DNA from: Bacteroidales bacterium KHT7
GTDB lineage: Bacteria > Bacteroidota > Bacteroidia > Bacteroidales > Bacteroidaceae
Assembly (NCBI GenBank): GCA_900102385.1
Contig: FNBQ01000010.1
Location: forward strand, 33,384-97,383
Length of the DNA stretch: 64,000 nucleotides
Reading direction: 5' to 3'
Positions 42,200 through 51,935 of the stretch are shown here, in pieces (the stretch's first letter is position 1; each line of letters starts with the position of its first letter). The notes below the pieces were generated by a model. The model worked only from the letters and a program-made list of their open reading frames with translations, did no database searches and had not been told where the DNA came from. Made by a program: the position numbers and the translations under genes.

Positions 42200-45100
42200 A
42201 TGTTGAAAAGAAATTCATATATCGTTATGCTGATGGTCGTGATGAGCGGCTTGCTGTCGTCGTGCCGTCAGAGCAAAGACGATGAGGCTCTTGCGCTCAA
42301 CCTTAAGGCGCAGCAATGTTTCAGGAGAATGGATTTTGACAACGCGCGAGCCTTGCACGAGAAGGCTATGCGGATTACCGACAACGAACTTCTGCGCTTT
42401 GGGTGCGAGGTGGGACTGATGGCCGTTTACGAGCGCACGTCGCAGAACCGCGAGTTCTTTGATGCCCGAAACAAGGCAGAAAGCCACATACGCAGGATTG
42501 AAGAGGAGATGGACGGACTTACCGACGAGGAGAAACGCCGATTCTACATCTCGAAAGACATCTACCACTACGTTTCGAGCAACTATTTCCACAACCAGTA
42601 TCAAGACACACTCTCGCAGAGAGAGGCGCGCCTGATTTCGCCAAACTTCAAGTTGGGCGATGTGGCTACGCACGATACGATATACTATCACGAGATTCTC
42701 GACAGACTGATAAACGCCCGTATTGCGTTCGAGCAGGAAGACTACACGCAATCAATAGCCCTTTGCGATAGCGCGCTTCAGGCCATAAACCGCCATCATC
42801 TAAAGTATTATCCGGCAGACTCGCAGCATCTTCTGCATCTGTATAGCGAGCAAGACTCCGTTTCTACCGAGAAGATATGGCTCGACAATCCCGATGTGCA
42901 TACCGTTCCCGAGGTGCTGGCGCAGATTCGCGAGCAGGCAAGCATGAGTTATGCCGCCATGGGGCTGACAAAGGAGAGTTACTACAACCGTAACGCCTAT
43001 CTCGACATCCTCGACGTGATAAGGCAGGACAAGGAGTGGGAGAGCCGCTACGACGAACTGAACGAGGCAAACCAAAGGGTTACGATGATATTTATTTCGG
43101 CAATAGTATTGGTGGTCGTTATCGTGCTGATATGCCTTGTTGCCAACGAGAAATGGAAGAAGAGGAACGAACGAAGGGTTGAGAACCTACGCCTTACGCT
43201 CGAACTGTGCCACAAGATAGCCGTAAATGTATCGGACGATGTATCGTCGGGCAGGGAACTCCTCGATACTGTTACGGAAGCCGTTCAGAGTGATTTCCGC
43301 AAGATATTCGGCTTCGGCTTCGTGCTCGATGTGCCGGGCATAGACGATGAGGACGACGACGCCATGCCAAGATGGAGCGAACTGAATATGCGACTTGTGG
43401 GCTCGGTATGCGTGAGTTCGGACAAGAAGTCACTCCTGCGCGTGATAGAGAAGTACTTCAGATGGGTGCTGCAAAGCGGAGCCGACGTGCTTGCCATAAG
43501 CAACAACCAGCGCAAGACCGAGGCCGAGAAGTACATTCACGAGCAGCACATAGCCGCCAACAAGCGTCAGAATCTTGACAAGCGCGCGTGCATGAGCATG
43601 GTAAACGGCATAACGCCTTATCTTGACCGCGCAATAAACGAGGTGAATAAACTCCAGAGAAACGAGTCGGACGATGTGAAAAGAACTCGCTATCAGTATA
43701 TTATAGAACTTATTGACAAGATAAACGAGTATAACGACATCATGGCTTCGTGGGTTCAGTTGCGTAAAGGCGAGGTGAGCCTTAATATCGACAGTTTCGC
43801 CCTTCAGCCGCTTTTCAGCATCCTGTCTAAGGCGCGGACAAACTACGCCCAGAAGGACATCACCCTTACGGTAAGCATGACTCCAGCCATAGTGAAGGCC
43901 GACAAGGCTCTCACGCTCTTCATGATAAACACTCTTGCCGAGAATGCCCGAAAGTACACTCCGGCAGGAGGCCACATAGAGGTCTATGCCGAGGAAGCCG
44001 ACGACTACGTTGAGGTGTCGGTTAAGGATTCGGGCATAGGAATAAGCGAGGAGGACTGCCGCAAGATTATCGAAGAGAAAGTATACGATTCGAGCACGAT
44101 TGGAATACGCAAGGATGCCGACAATACCGAACTGAGCAAGAACAAAGGCCACGGCTTCGGCTTGATGAACTGCCGCGGAATTATAGAGAAGTACAAGAAG
44201 ACAAACCCGTTGTTTGCCGTATGCCAGTTTGGTGTTGAGAGTACGCTTGGCAAGGGCAGCCGCTTCTTCTTCCGCCTGCCAAAGGGCGTGAAGAAAGCCC
44301 TTATGCTTGCTGTGGTGATGATATTGAGTGCGCCGTCGTTTGCCAAGGTAAGCAACGACTCGGTTTGGAAGGCAAAGGACTCGCTTCTGCGCAAGGCTTC
44401 GGCATACGCCGATACGGTTTACTTCTGCAACGTGAAGGGACTTCATACCGATGCCATATACTACTCGTCGCTTGCCATGCGCGAGCTGAACAAATACTAC
44501 CGCAAGTATCACAAGAACTCTCCCGACACGATGAGCGTTGACGGTAATGCCGACAGAGCCGAGATTAAATGGTGGAACGAGGGATTCGATACCGACTATC
44601 ACGTTATCCTTGATGTGCGGAACGAGACGGCAATCGCGGCTCTCGTTCTGAAGGAATGGAACTGCTACAACGCAAACAATCAGGCATATACGAAAATGTA
44701 CAAGATGCTTGGACAAGATACCAATCTTGCCGAGTATTGCCGCAAGGCGCAGAACAAGAACACCAACACCACCATAGCCATGTGGCTTGTGTTCATAGCC
44801 GTTCTGGTGGCCCTGTTCAGTTATTATCTGCTGTACTTCCGCCACAAGGTTATATACACGCTCAACCTGCGCCAACTTCTGAGCATCAACAACACGGTTA
44901 TGAAGACGCTGGTGCAGCATGCCAACGTGCAGGATGCCGACTATGAGCAGGTTGCCAAGAACGTGGTAGACTCGATAACATACGAACTGAACGACCTTCT
45001 GCCAATACACGGTTTCGGACTTGCCATTGCCGACTCCGAGACCAACACGCTATACTATTCGATAACACAAGAGGTGGTAGAGAGTGAGTTGATGAAAGAG

Positions 45101-46051
45101 CTGATGAGGCGTGCCTACGACACGCGCGAGGTGGTTGTGTCGCAAAGCGGATATCTGAGGTGCTTCCCGCTATTCGTTCCGCAAGACAATACAAAGTGCG
45201 TGGGCATCTTCTCGATAATATACTCAACGAAGCATCCGGGCAAGGGCGATGAGTTCCTTGTGAGCCTGCTTGTAAACTTCATGTCAACCATTCTGGCGCA
45301 GTCGGTAATCCGTATAAGCCAGCGGTTCCGCGACCTTGAGATGCTCGAGGACGAGAAACGGCGTGCGCAGCACGAGGAGAACATGCTTCACATACAGAAC
45401 ATGGTTATGGACAACTGCCTTAGCGCGATAAAGCACGAGACGATGTACTATCCGAGCCGCATACGCATAATGGCTGAAAACGGAGCGGAAGCATCTGAAA
45501 TAAAGGAGATAATACAATACTACAAAGAGGTGTTCGGCATATTGTGCCAATGTGCTTCGCGACAACTTGAGCAGGTACTCTTTAAGCGCACCACGGTAAG
45601 CGTTGCCGACGTGTTTGCGTCTGCCCGAAAGTCGTTTGCGCGTATGCAGAAGAAGGCCGAATGTAGTCTTACCCTAAGTATGGCAGAGCCTACGGATGCC
45701 ACGATAATTACCGACAAGCATCTGATAGCCTATCTTGTTGAGAACCTTCTGCAAGAAGCCTTCGCCTTTGTGCGCGACGGAGAGGTTGAACTAACGGCCC
45801 AGAAGACAGGAACGGGCTTTGTGCGCTTCGGCTTTACCGACAAGCGCCGCCGTTTTGACGAGAAATATCTTAACGAGATGTTTTATCCGTCGATGAATGG
45901 CGAGAAAATAAATTTAGAATATTTACTTTGCAAACAAATAATACGTGATCATGATGAGTACACGGGCATAAGAGGATGCCGTATCGATGCCGAGCCATGT
46001 GCCGGCGGCGGTTTTACGGTATCGTTTGTGCTGCCCGAGGCTCGTTCTTAA
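42200..46051 (+). CDS. Double-module DUF5112/DUF5113-like sensor histidine kinase
   Basis: Protein of 1283 residues. Order: lipoprotein-like signal (LLSSC, Cys22), a helical TPR-like sensor region (30-290), transmembrane helix (about 295-315), and a first cytoplasmic kinase module with N-box INTLAENARKYTP (about 576-588), G1 VKDSGIGI and G2 GHGFGLMNCRG (650-660). A second signal-like hydrophobic segment (699-716), second extracytoplasmic region (720-855), transmembrane helix (857-880), and a second module with IKHETMYYPSRI (His1079) and a weakly conserved ATPase domain follow. The first module lacks an obvious H-box histidine while the second lacks clear G boxes, so the two may act together. 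An alternative start is ATG at 42227. Confidence 0.8.
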   Translation: MLKRNSYIVMLMVVMSGLLSSCRQSKDDEALALNLKAQQCFRRMDFDNARALHEKAMRITDNELLRFGCEVGLMAVYERTSQNREFFDARNKAESHIRRIEEEMDGLTDEEKRRFYISKDIYHYVSSNYFHNQYQDTLSQREARLISPNFKLGDVATHDTIYYHEILDRLINARIAFEQEDYTQSIALCDSALQAINRHHLKYYPADSQHLLHLYSEQDSVSTEKIWLDNPDVHTVPEVLAQIREQASMSYAAMGLTKESYYNRNAYLDILDVIRQDKEWESRYDELNEANQRVTMIFISAIVLVVVIVLICLVANEKWKKRNERRVENLRLTLELCHKIAVNVSDDVSSGRELLDTVTEAVQSDFRKIFGFGFVLDVPGIDDEDDDAMPRWSELNMRLVGSVCVSSDKKSLLRVIEKYFRWVLQSGADVLAISNNQRKTEAEKYIHEQHIAANKRQNLDKRACMSMVNGITPYLDRAINEVNKLQRNESDDVKRTRYQYIIELIDKINEYNDIMASWVQLRKGEVSLNIDSFALQPLFSILSKARTNYAQKDITLTVSMTPAIVKADKALTLFMINTLAENARKYTPAGGHIEVYAEEADDYVEVSVKDSGIGISEEDCRKIIEEKVYDSSTIGIRKDADNTELSKNKGHGFGLMNCRGIIEKYKKTNPLFAVCQFGVESTLGKGSRFFFRLPKGVKKALMLAVVMILSAPSFAKVSNDSVWKAKDSLLRKASAYADTVYFCNVKGLHTDAIYYSSLAMRELNKYYRKYHKNSPDTMSVDGNADRAEIKWWNEGFDTDYHVILDVRNETAIAALVLKEWNCYNANNQAYTKMYKMLGQDTNLAEYCRKAQNKNTNTTIAMWLVFIAVLVALFSYYLLYFRHKVIYTLNLRQLLSINNTVMKTLVQHANVQDADYEQVAKNVVDSITYELNDLLPIHGFGLAIADSETNTLYYSITQEVVESELMKELMRRAYDTREVVVSQSGYLRCFPLFVPQDNTKCVGIFSIIYSTKHPGKGDEFLVSLLVNFMSTILAQSVIRISQRFRDLEMLEDEKRRAQHEENMLHIQNMVMDNCLSAIKHETMYYPSRIRIMAENGAEASEIKEIIQYYKEVFGILCQCASRQLEQVLFKRTTVSVADVFASARKSFARMQKKAECSLTLSMAEPTDATIITDKHLIAYLVENLLQEAFAFVRDGEVELTAQKTGTGFVRFGFTDKRRRFDEKYLNEMFYPSMNGEKINLEYLLCKQIIRDHDEYTGIRGCRIDAEPCAGGGFTVSFVLPEARS

Positions 46052-46065
46052 AATTATATAGAGAT

Positions 46066-46788
46066 ATGGACAAATTCAAAGTTGTAATAGTTGAGGACGT
46101 AAAACTTGAGTTGAAGGGAACAGAAGAGATTTTCCGCAACGACATTCCCGAGGCGCAGGTGATGGGTGCCGCCATGACCGAGAAGGAGGTGTGGCCTTTG
46201 CTTCAGGAGCATAATCCCGACCTTCTGCTGCTCGATTTGGGCTTGGGAGGCTCAACAACCGTGGGCGTGGATATTTGTGCCAACGCGCGCGCCAAGTATC
46301 CGCTTATGCACATATTGATATTTACGGGCGAGGTGCTTAACGAGAAGTTGTGGGTTGACGTGCTTAACGCCGGTGCCGACGGCATAATTCTGAAGAGCGG
46401 CGAACTGCTTACGCGCGACGATGTGCAGAGCGTTATGGACGGCAAGAAGATGGTCTTCAACCAGCCAATCCTCGAGAAGATTGTGGCACGGTTCAAGCGT
46501 AGCGTTATAGCCGAGCAACGTAAGCAGGAGAGCGTGATAAACTATGACATAGACGAGTATGACGAGCGTTTTCTGCGCCATCTGGCTCTGGGCTACACAA
46601 AGGAGATGATAACTAATCTGAAGGGAATGCCGTTTGGCGTCAAGTCGCTCGAGAAGCGTCAGAACGACCTTGTTGCGCGCCTCTTCGGCCAGGGCGAGCG
46701 TACCGGTGTAAATGCCACCCGTCTGGTTGTTAAGGCGTTGGAACTCGGTATTTTGAACATAGACAATCTTGAGCCTGACGATGAGTGA
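46066..46788 (+). CDS. Response regulator with receiver and C-terminal HTH-like domain
   Basis: Protein of 240 residues from the ATG at 46066, 14 bases after the kinase gene. The receiver domain has VVIVEDVKLE (acidic D at the start), LLLLDLGLGG (phosphoacceptor Asp) and the lysine in IILKSGE. The C-terminal 100 residues (DERFLRHLALGYTKEMITNLKGMPFGVKSLEKRQNDLVARLFG) resemble a LuxR-like helix-turn-helix. It is the cognate partner of the upstream kinase by position. Its stop overlaps the next ATG by 8 bases. Confidence 0.85.
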   Translation: MDKFKVVIVEDVKLELKGTEEIFRNDIPEAQVMGAAMTEKEVWPLLQEHNPDLLLLDLGLGGSTTVGVDICANARAKYPLMHILIFTGEVLNEKLWVDVLNAGADGIILKSGELLTRDDVQSVMDGKKMVFNQPILEKIVARFKRSVIAEQRKQESVINYDIDEYDERFLRHLALGYTKEMITNLKGMPFGVKSLEKRQNDLVARLFGQGERTGVNATRLVVKALELGILNIDNLEPDDE

Positions 46789-47536
46789 CAAGCGGTTGGC
46801 ATACCAGCAATGGATTTCGGGCGAGCGCAGTTTCAAGAAATGGCTGCTCGTATACATAAGGCGGTACATCCTGCTGCTGCCTGTGGTGCTGCTTGTCCTT
46901 TTGGCATTGGTATATGTCTACTCGTGGTTCAGTAGTTTTTACGACCCGTCGGTTCGTAGTCTGCTGAGTGCCGAGGGCGTGAGGTGGAGTCTGCGCAACG
47001 GCGTTAGGAACTTTACCGATGCGCCTATGGCAAAGGTGCTGCTGCTGCTCATCAGTCTTGGACTGTTGTGGCGGTCGCGGCTTATTACCATGCTCTACCG
47101 TCTTTTTCATCGCAAGTCGGTAACGTTGAAGCAACGCCGCGCTTTGGGACTGGCGTTCTCTGTATTGGCTGTATATGTTGTCTTTCTGCTTGTGAGTCTG
47201 GCTGTTCCGCACTCTATCATGCTGAGCGTCAGGGGAACGGTTGAGGGCAGTCCGTTTGTCGACGGATTGTTTATGTTCGTTATTCTTGGCATAGCGTTGC
47301 TGGGCACGACATACGGAATATCGTCGGGTGCATATCGCAATCATGTAGATTGGATTGAGGGGGCAGGAAGTCTGCTCTCGCGAACCGTCTCGTACTTTAT
47401 TACGGCCTTCATCTTTTCAGAGTTGATAGCCTGTAGCCTATATACCCAATGTGAGTTGCTTATGCCTTTGTGCAACTTTTTAATGCGCTACGAAGACTGG
47501 GTTTATTATGCCATGCTTGTGCTGTTTGTGATTTGA
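46781..47536 (+). CDS. Short polytopic membrane protein, AbgT-like
   Basis: Protein of 251 residues with five or six hydrophobic segments. It overlaps the response regulator by 8 bases, so it is translationally coupled to the two-component system. VRSLLSAEGVRWSLRNGVRNF followed by a KVLLLLISLGLLWRSRLI segment resembles the N-terminal part of AbgT-type p-aminobenzoyl-glutamate transporters, but the protein is about half their length. It could be a truncated transporter turned accessory or sensor subunit. The resemblance is by eye and function is unknown. Confidence 0.7.
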   Translation: MSDKRLAYQQWISGERSFKKWLLVYIRRYILLLPVVLLVLLALVYVYSWFSSFYDPSVRSLLSAEGVRWSLRNGVRNFTDAPMAKVLLLLISLGLLWRSRLITMLYRLFHRKSVTLKQRRALGLAFSVLAVYVVFLLVSLAVPHSIMLSVRGTVEGSPFVDGLFMFVILGIALLGTTYGISSGAYRNHVDWIEGAGSLLSRTVSYFITAFIFSELIACSLYTQCELLMPLCNFLMRYEDWVYYAMLVLFVI

Positions 47537-47871
47537 AAGTTGAAAAAACTGAATTCAAAATTCAAAATTCATAATTCAAAATTCACAATTCATAATTCAT
47601 AATTGACAATGTTTTGAATTCAAAATTCATAATTCACAATTCATAATTGACGGGTGCTTTCATTATTTATAAACTACCCTTCGAAAAATAACTGTAACAA
47701 CTGTAACTGTAACGCAATTCAATTCAAAATTCACAATTCAGAATTCATAATTGGCGGTTGGCTTTCTTTATTTATAAACTACCATTCGAAAAATAACTGT
47801 AACAACTGTAACTGTAACGTTTTTTTGAATTGTCAATTGTCAATTGTGCATTGTCAATTGTAAAACCATGG
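47537..47871. repeat. Convergent spacer made of heptamers and two 65-70 bp elements
   Basis: ATTCAAA, ATTCATA, ATTCACA and ATTGACA heptamers fill 47545-47650, 47714-47751 and 47824-47865. Two copies of a longer element lie at 47650-47714 and 47752-47819; their shared core is TTTATAAACTACC(A/C)TTCG followed by ATAACTGTAACAACTGTAA and CTGTAACG. No gene is seen. Confidence 0.85.
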
Positions 47872-48849
47872 TTATAATGTCTTATGTTTGTTTTTTAGCA
47901 GGGGTTTGCCTTGGGTGATTGTTATGCTTATTGAGTCGGCTTTTAGGGTGCCGTCGCTGTTGAAGGTGAGGGCTGCAATCATCGACTCTTTCGCCTTTGG
48001 GTTCTTTTGGTCGAAGACGAAGTTGCCGATGCTGTAATATACGGGCATCCGTCCGATGGTGTCGATAGGTTGCAGCACATGCGGATGATGTCCCACAACG
48101 GCAGCCACACCAGCCTCGGAGAGTTTGCGGGCAAGAGCCCTCTGGCGAATGCTTGGGTATGGCTGGAACTCAACACCCCAATGCAGCACCACCACTATAT
48201 GTGTGTTGGAATGATGGCGTTTGTAGTCTTTTATGGCCTCGAGCAACTCGTCTTCGGTAGGCTGGGCTATGCCCGGCTTGTTGTCAATTCTGCACCAGTT
48301 TTCGATTATGAGTGTTGTGGCGTTGAATATTGCCACCTTTATGCCGTCTTTTTCTATTTCAGCAGGTGTCATCTGCTGTCCGAGGTTGTTGCCGTAGCCC
48401 AGCGGCTCTATGCCGGCTTCGGTAAGGTGCTGTGCCGTGGTCTGAAGTCCGCGTCTGCCTTGGTCGTTGGTGTGGTTGTTTGCCATGGCTGCGTGTGTTA
48501 TTCCTGCCTTCCGAAGGTCTTTAGCCCATCGTGCGTCGGCCCTGAAGATGTACTTTTTGTTTACGGGCGAGACGGTATCGGTTAGGGGACATTCGAGGTT
48601 TGCCACAACAGCATCGGCTTGGCGGAAAAGGGGCGTAACATCGTCGAAGATGTAGTCTATGCCTTTGTGCTCAGCCATGTGGCGTACTCCGCGGTCGAGC
48701 AGCACGTCGCCGGTAAACAGAACGGTTAGCGTGGAGTGGTCTGCTGCGGGAGGCGAACAGGACAAGAGGGTGAGGAGTAAAAGGGGGAAACACTTTTTAA
48801 GTTGAAAGTTGAAAGTTGAAAATTGAAAAGGGGCAAATTCATAATTCAT
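47872..48849 (-). CDS. CapA-family (metallophosphatase-like) lipoprotein
   Basis: Protein of 325 residues. Motifs in order: LFTGDVLLDRG, NLECPLTD, ANNHTNDQGRRG, VLHWGVEFQPYPS, GHHPHVLQPID and YSIGNFVFDQ, all typical of the CapA/PgsA poly-gamma-glutamate synthesis-type family. The lipobox is LLSC (Cys31). The first 18 residues (MNYEFAPFQFSTFNFQLK) are translated from heptamer repeat DNA; no other in-frame start lies before the signal peptide, so the repeat supplies the start codon and n-region. The substrate and role in this organism are unknown. Confidence 0.88.
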   Translation of the reverse strand: MNYEFAPFQFSTFNFQLKKCFPLLLLTLLSCSPPAADHSTLTVLFTGDVLLDRGVRHMAEHKGIDYIFDDVTPLFRQADAVVANLECPLTDTVSPVNKKYIFRADARWAKDLRKAGITHAAMANNHTNDQGRRGLQTTAQHLTEAGIEPLGYGNNLGQQMTPAEIEKDGIKVAIFNATTLIIENWCRIDNKPGIAQPTEDELLEAIKDYKRHHSNTHIVVVLHWGVEFQPYPSIRQRALARKLSEAGVAAVVGHHPHVLQPIDTIGRMPVYYSIGNFVFDQKNPKAKESMIAALTFNSDGTLKADSISITITQGKPLLKNKHKTL

Positions 48850-48936
48850 AATTCACAATTCATAATTGGCGGTTGACAGTTGACAATTTTTTGAATTCAA
48901 AATTCATAATTCACAATTCATAATTGTCAATTGTTC
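48795..48936. repeat. Heptamer repeats entering the CapA-like gene
   Basis: GTTGAAA/ATTGAAA and ATTCATA/ATTCACA heptamers cover the N-terminal codons of the CapA-like gene and its upstream spacer up to the stop codon of the DUF3160 gene. A short GGCGGTTG piece (near 48868) matches the start of the 65-70 bp element found elsewhere. Confidence 0.85.
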
Positions 48937-48943
48937 TTATTTG

Positions 48944-51370
48944 TTAGCAGCCGGAACTGTAGAATGTTTCTTCGTTTTCCTTTATTTTTTTGTTGATGAT
49001 GAGGGGCTGCATCCATACAGGACGTGCCGGAGTATCGTCTTTCTCAAGGCGTTGCTGCCATTCCTCGTCGGTATAGCGTTTGTTGAGCGGATTGACGAAT
49101 TCGTAGTAACTGAAGGTTGCGCCTCTGGTTAGGTATATCTTGCCGTTGATAACCACGTTTACATATATTATGTCGGCGTTGCCTGTAGCCTCGGAAAGTA
49201 TTCCGCATTTGTTGCAGCCAAGCACGTTGCGCGTAAACACGTCGGCCACGAGAGCCACGGAGCGGTCTGCTCCCTTCACCTCGTCCCAACTGCCAAGGTT
49301 CGAATAGGGGTCGATTACGCTCAGGGTGAACCATTCGAGCGAACTGCCCATAAATTTTATGGTGTTGTATTCGTCTTCGTTTAGCGTCTTGCCAGCCAGT
49401 TCTTTCTTTGTTATTTTTATGCAGAAGTCCATATAGTCGTCAAGGGACGAGGTACGGCTTTTCAAGTCCTCGCTCATGAGACCGTTCTTTGTGAGTAGCG
49501 ATGATGTAAGGCTGAGCATCTCTTTCATCTTCAGCCAGAAGTCGAGGTTTGGCTCAACATATCCTACGCGTATAGGATCCGGGAATTCGCCTCCGCCGCC
49601 ACATTCTGCGCAGATAGGCTGCTCGGCGTAGAGAATGGCATCGTGCTTAAGCTCTGCCCATGATGCCAGCCCTGTGTTAAGGTTCTTGCGCTCCCACGAT
49701 GTTGTCTTCATGTAGTCGGGATAGTCTTTGTTTGGCTTCTGAAGTTGCACGAGACATTCCATCCACTTGTTGTACATAGACTTGTCCCAGTCGGCAAACG
49801 TAGCCATCTTGGCTTTCATCTTTGTCATCTCGTTGGTGTAGCCCTTCCATTTCTCGTCGTCTTGGTAGTACTCGTCGTTTATCTTGTCGGCGGCATCTAT
49901 GCCGAATGCCGAGAACACGTGCAGGCCGCGAGGGAAAGGCAGGTCGGAGTTGGCTTTTTCGTCGAACATACGGCTAAGCACATATCCGTCGGGTGTGTAT
50001 CGTTGCGGCATGAAATTGACCTTGTTCTCGCAGCCCTCCTCGGCAATCTTTGAGGTGATGCGGTTGCGTGTCTTGAAGAGCGAAGACAGGCGTGCGTTGA
50101 TGTCCTTCAGGGTTGCGGCATCGGTAACCTTATCGGGCGATGAGATATTCTTTGAGGCGAGATAGTCGGCAACATCGATAACAGCCACGTTGTCGGGTTC
50201 GCCCATCAGGAAGTCGAGAGTCTTGTAAACGCCCAGACCCTCCTTAGCCACGTTGCGGTCTATGTGGTTAAGCAGATATGCCATCATGGCAGCCTGCTTT
50301 ACCGACTCCTTCTGCTCGCTGCAGAACGAGAATGTCTGTAGCCACATCATGCTTCTGAAATAGTGTTTAGAGATTTCGTTGCGTGTGTAGTGGCCGCGAG
50401 GCTTGAAGAGGTCGTAAGGGAAATTGATATTTTTCTGCATCATGGCAGACATGGCCTCCTTCTCGTTGAGTATGTTGGCAATCTCCTGTTCGGCCTTTGA
50501 GGCGTATGCCTCTGGAATGTCGAGCCGTTCGTCGGTAAGCAGTCTGTTGGCTACCGCGAAGTATGCGGCGTTGAACTCGGCAAGGTCTTTTACCTCGGCA
50601 TCGCCTGTGCTGTTGGCTATGCCCATTGCCTTGTGGTACATGGCTTCGTTAAGTGCCTTTATGCGAGGTATGAACGAGTTTTTCTCGAGCGACTTGAGCA
50701 CATACGAGAAGTACATGTGGTAGGTCTGAAGGAACACGTCGGTGGTGATGTAGTTTGGCATTCCTCTGTACTCGTTCTGCTCGTAGATGTTGAAGAGTTG
50801 TTCGTTCTTTGTTGGTATGATGCAGAAGTTATGGTGTGCCAGATGGTTCAGGAAGGGCTTGTTCACCTCCTCAATCTGGAACATGTTAACCGTCATGGCC
50901 GGGTTTGCCAGCTTCAGTCCGTCAACGTCGGTCATCTGATGTTTCTTGAGTTCGGCTATACGTGCGTCTATGCGTCTGACGAACGTTTTCTCCTCTTCGG
51001 AAATGCCAGCCTTGTCGAAGTTGACAAGTGCCTCGTAGTTGTTGTGTTCGAGATAGTCGTAGCAGCGTTTTTCGTACCACTTCGTCTTTTGGGAGAAGAA
51101 CTGGTTGATGTCGTCTTCCATGAACCATACGCCTCTGAGTGCATACGGATAGTGGCGCAGTATTCTGAGTTCCATCATCGTCATGTCGCTGATGTCCATC
51201 TTCAGGTCGATCTTGTCGGGCAGTAGACTGTCGGTAACGAGGAACGAATGAGGGTTGTAATCTACGTTTATAGTGCCGATGGTGTCGTCGGCAATGTCTT
51301 GCTTCTTGCTTGTGCTTGAGCAAGATGCGATAAGCAAGGCTGTTGTAGCTAAAAGAAGTATTTTCTTCAT
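48944..51370 (-). CDS. YARHG and DUF3160 domain lipoprotein
   Basis: Protein of 808 residues. The signal peptide MKKILLLATTALLIASC gives a lipobox at Cys17. Residues about 65-105 (MELRILRHYPYALRGVWF..INQFFSQKTKWYEKR) form a YARHG domain, and the rest is DUF3160 (YITTDVFLQTYHMYFSYVLKSLE, later GVYKTLDFLMGEP and LASWAELKHDAILYAEQ). It is a large surface or periplasmic protein of unknown function. It lies 16 bases after the small lipoprotein gene at 51387-51935, and the two are probably one operon. Confidence 0.9.
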   Translation of the reverse strand: MKKILLLATTALLIASCSSTSKKQDIADDTIGTINVDYNPHSFLVTDSLLPDKIDLKMDISDMTMMELRILRHYPYALRGVWFMEDDINQFFSQKTKWYEKRCYDYLEHNNYEALVNFDKAGISEEEKTFVRRIDARIAELKKHQMTDVDGLKLANPAMTVNMFQIEEVNKPFLNHLAHHNFCIIPTKNEQLFNIYEQNEYRGMPNYITTDVFLQTYHMYFSYVLKSLEKNSFIPRIKALNEAMYHKAMGIANSTGDAEVKDLAEFNAAYFAVANRLLTDERLDIPEAYASKAEQEIANILNEKEAMSAMMQKNINFPYDLFKPRGHYTRNEISKHYFRSMMWLQTFSFCSEQKESVKQAAMMAYLLNHIDRNVAKEGLGVYKTLDFLMGEPDNVAVIDVADYLASKNISSPDKVTDAATLKDINARLSSLFKTRNRITSKIAEEGCENKVNFMPQRYTPDGYVLSRMFDEKANSDLPFPRGLHVFSAFGIDAADKINDEYYQDDEKWKGYTNEMTKMKAKMATFADWDKSMYNKWMECLVQLQKPNKDYPDYMKTTSWERKNLNTGLASWAELKHDAILYAEQPICAECGGGGEFPDPIRVGYVEPNLDFWLKMKEMLSLTSSLLTKNGLMSEDLKSRTSSLDDYMDFCIKITKKELAGKTLNEDEYNTIKFMGSSLEWFTLSVIDPYSNLGSWDEVKGADRSVALVADVFTRNVLGCNKCGILSEATGNADIIYVNVVINGKIYLTRGATFSYYEFVNPLNKRYTDEEWQQRLEKDDTPARPVWMQPLIINKKIKENEETFYSSGC

Positions 51371-51386
51371 AATTATGATTAGTTGA

Positions 51387-51935
51387 TTAGTTTCTTTGTT
51401 TTGTTATGTATCGCACGAACTTCAGTCCGAAGCCGTGCTGGCGGTATAGTACCTCTATGGTGTCGCCGTTTGCTTTGCGTTCCCAAGTGTGTATCATGTT
51501 GGGCATGGTGTCGGTCTCGACCTTGAAGTCGATGAGTGGGCATCCGACCCTTGAGCCGAGCCATAGCGGACGTATGTGCGTGCCTTTGTAGAGATGGAAG
51601 ATGAACAGGCGTTTGTCTTTCTCGCGGCGGTATCTTGTTGCCTTTACCGGTCCGACGATAATCTCGGGGATGCTGTCGCCCGTAACGTCGCCGCAGGTGA
51701 AGCGGTAGACGGGGTAGTTTAACGTCCACGAGCTTACGATGCTGTTGCCTCTTACATGCTCAATGCGGCTGGTTGAGGGGGATGTGGCTACGAGTCTTAT
51801 TGTGCCCTCTGCCGTGGGGCTGTGGTATATGCAGGTGGCGGAGTCTTGCTGCACGAGTGTGTAGGCTGGTCGGCTTTCGTGCTGGCAACCGAAAAGAAGG
51901 AAGAGAATTGACAATGTTTTGAATTCAAAATTCAT
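51387..51935 (-). CDS. Small lipoprotein with FG-GAP-like motif
   Basis: Protein of 182 residues. The signal peptide MNFEFKTLSILFLLFGC ends in a lipobox-like FGC; its first six codons are written in heptamer repeat DNA (ATTTTGAATTCAAAA). A GDVTGDSIPEIIVG segment in the middle resembles one FG-GAP/VCBS calcium-binding turn. It probably forms a transcription unit with the DUF3160 gene 16 bases downstream and may work with it. The family is otherwise not recognised. Confidence 0.75.
   Translation of the reverse strand: MNFEFKTLSILFLLFGCQHESRPAYTLVQQDSATCIYHSPTAEGTIRLVATSPSTSRIEHVRGNSIVSSWTLNYPVYRFTCGDVTGDSIPEIIVGPVKATRYRREKDKRLFIFHLYKGTHIRPLWLGSRVGCPLIDFKVETDTMPNMIHTWERKANGDTIEVLYRQHGFGLKFVRYITKQRN

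Noticed and set aside
42215-45010. Large minus-strand frames opposite the sensor kinase gene
   Set aside because: No motifs, and the plus-strand frame carries N and G boxes, transmembrane helices and a coupled response regulator.
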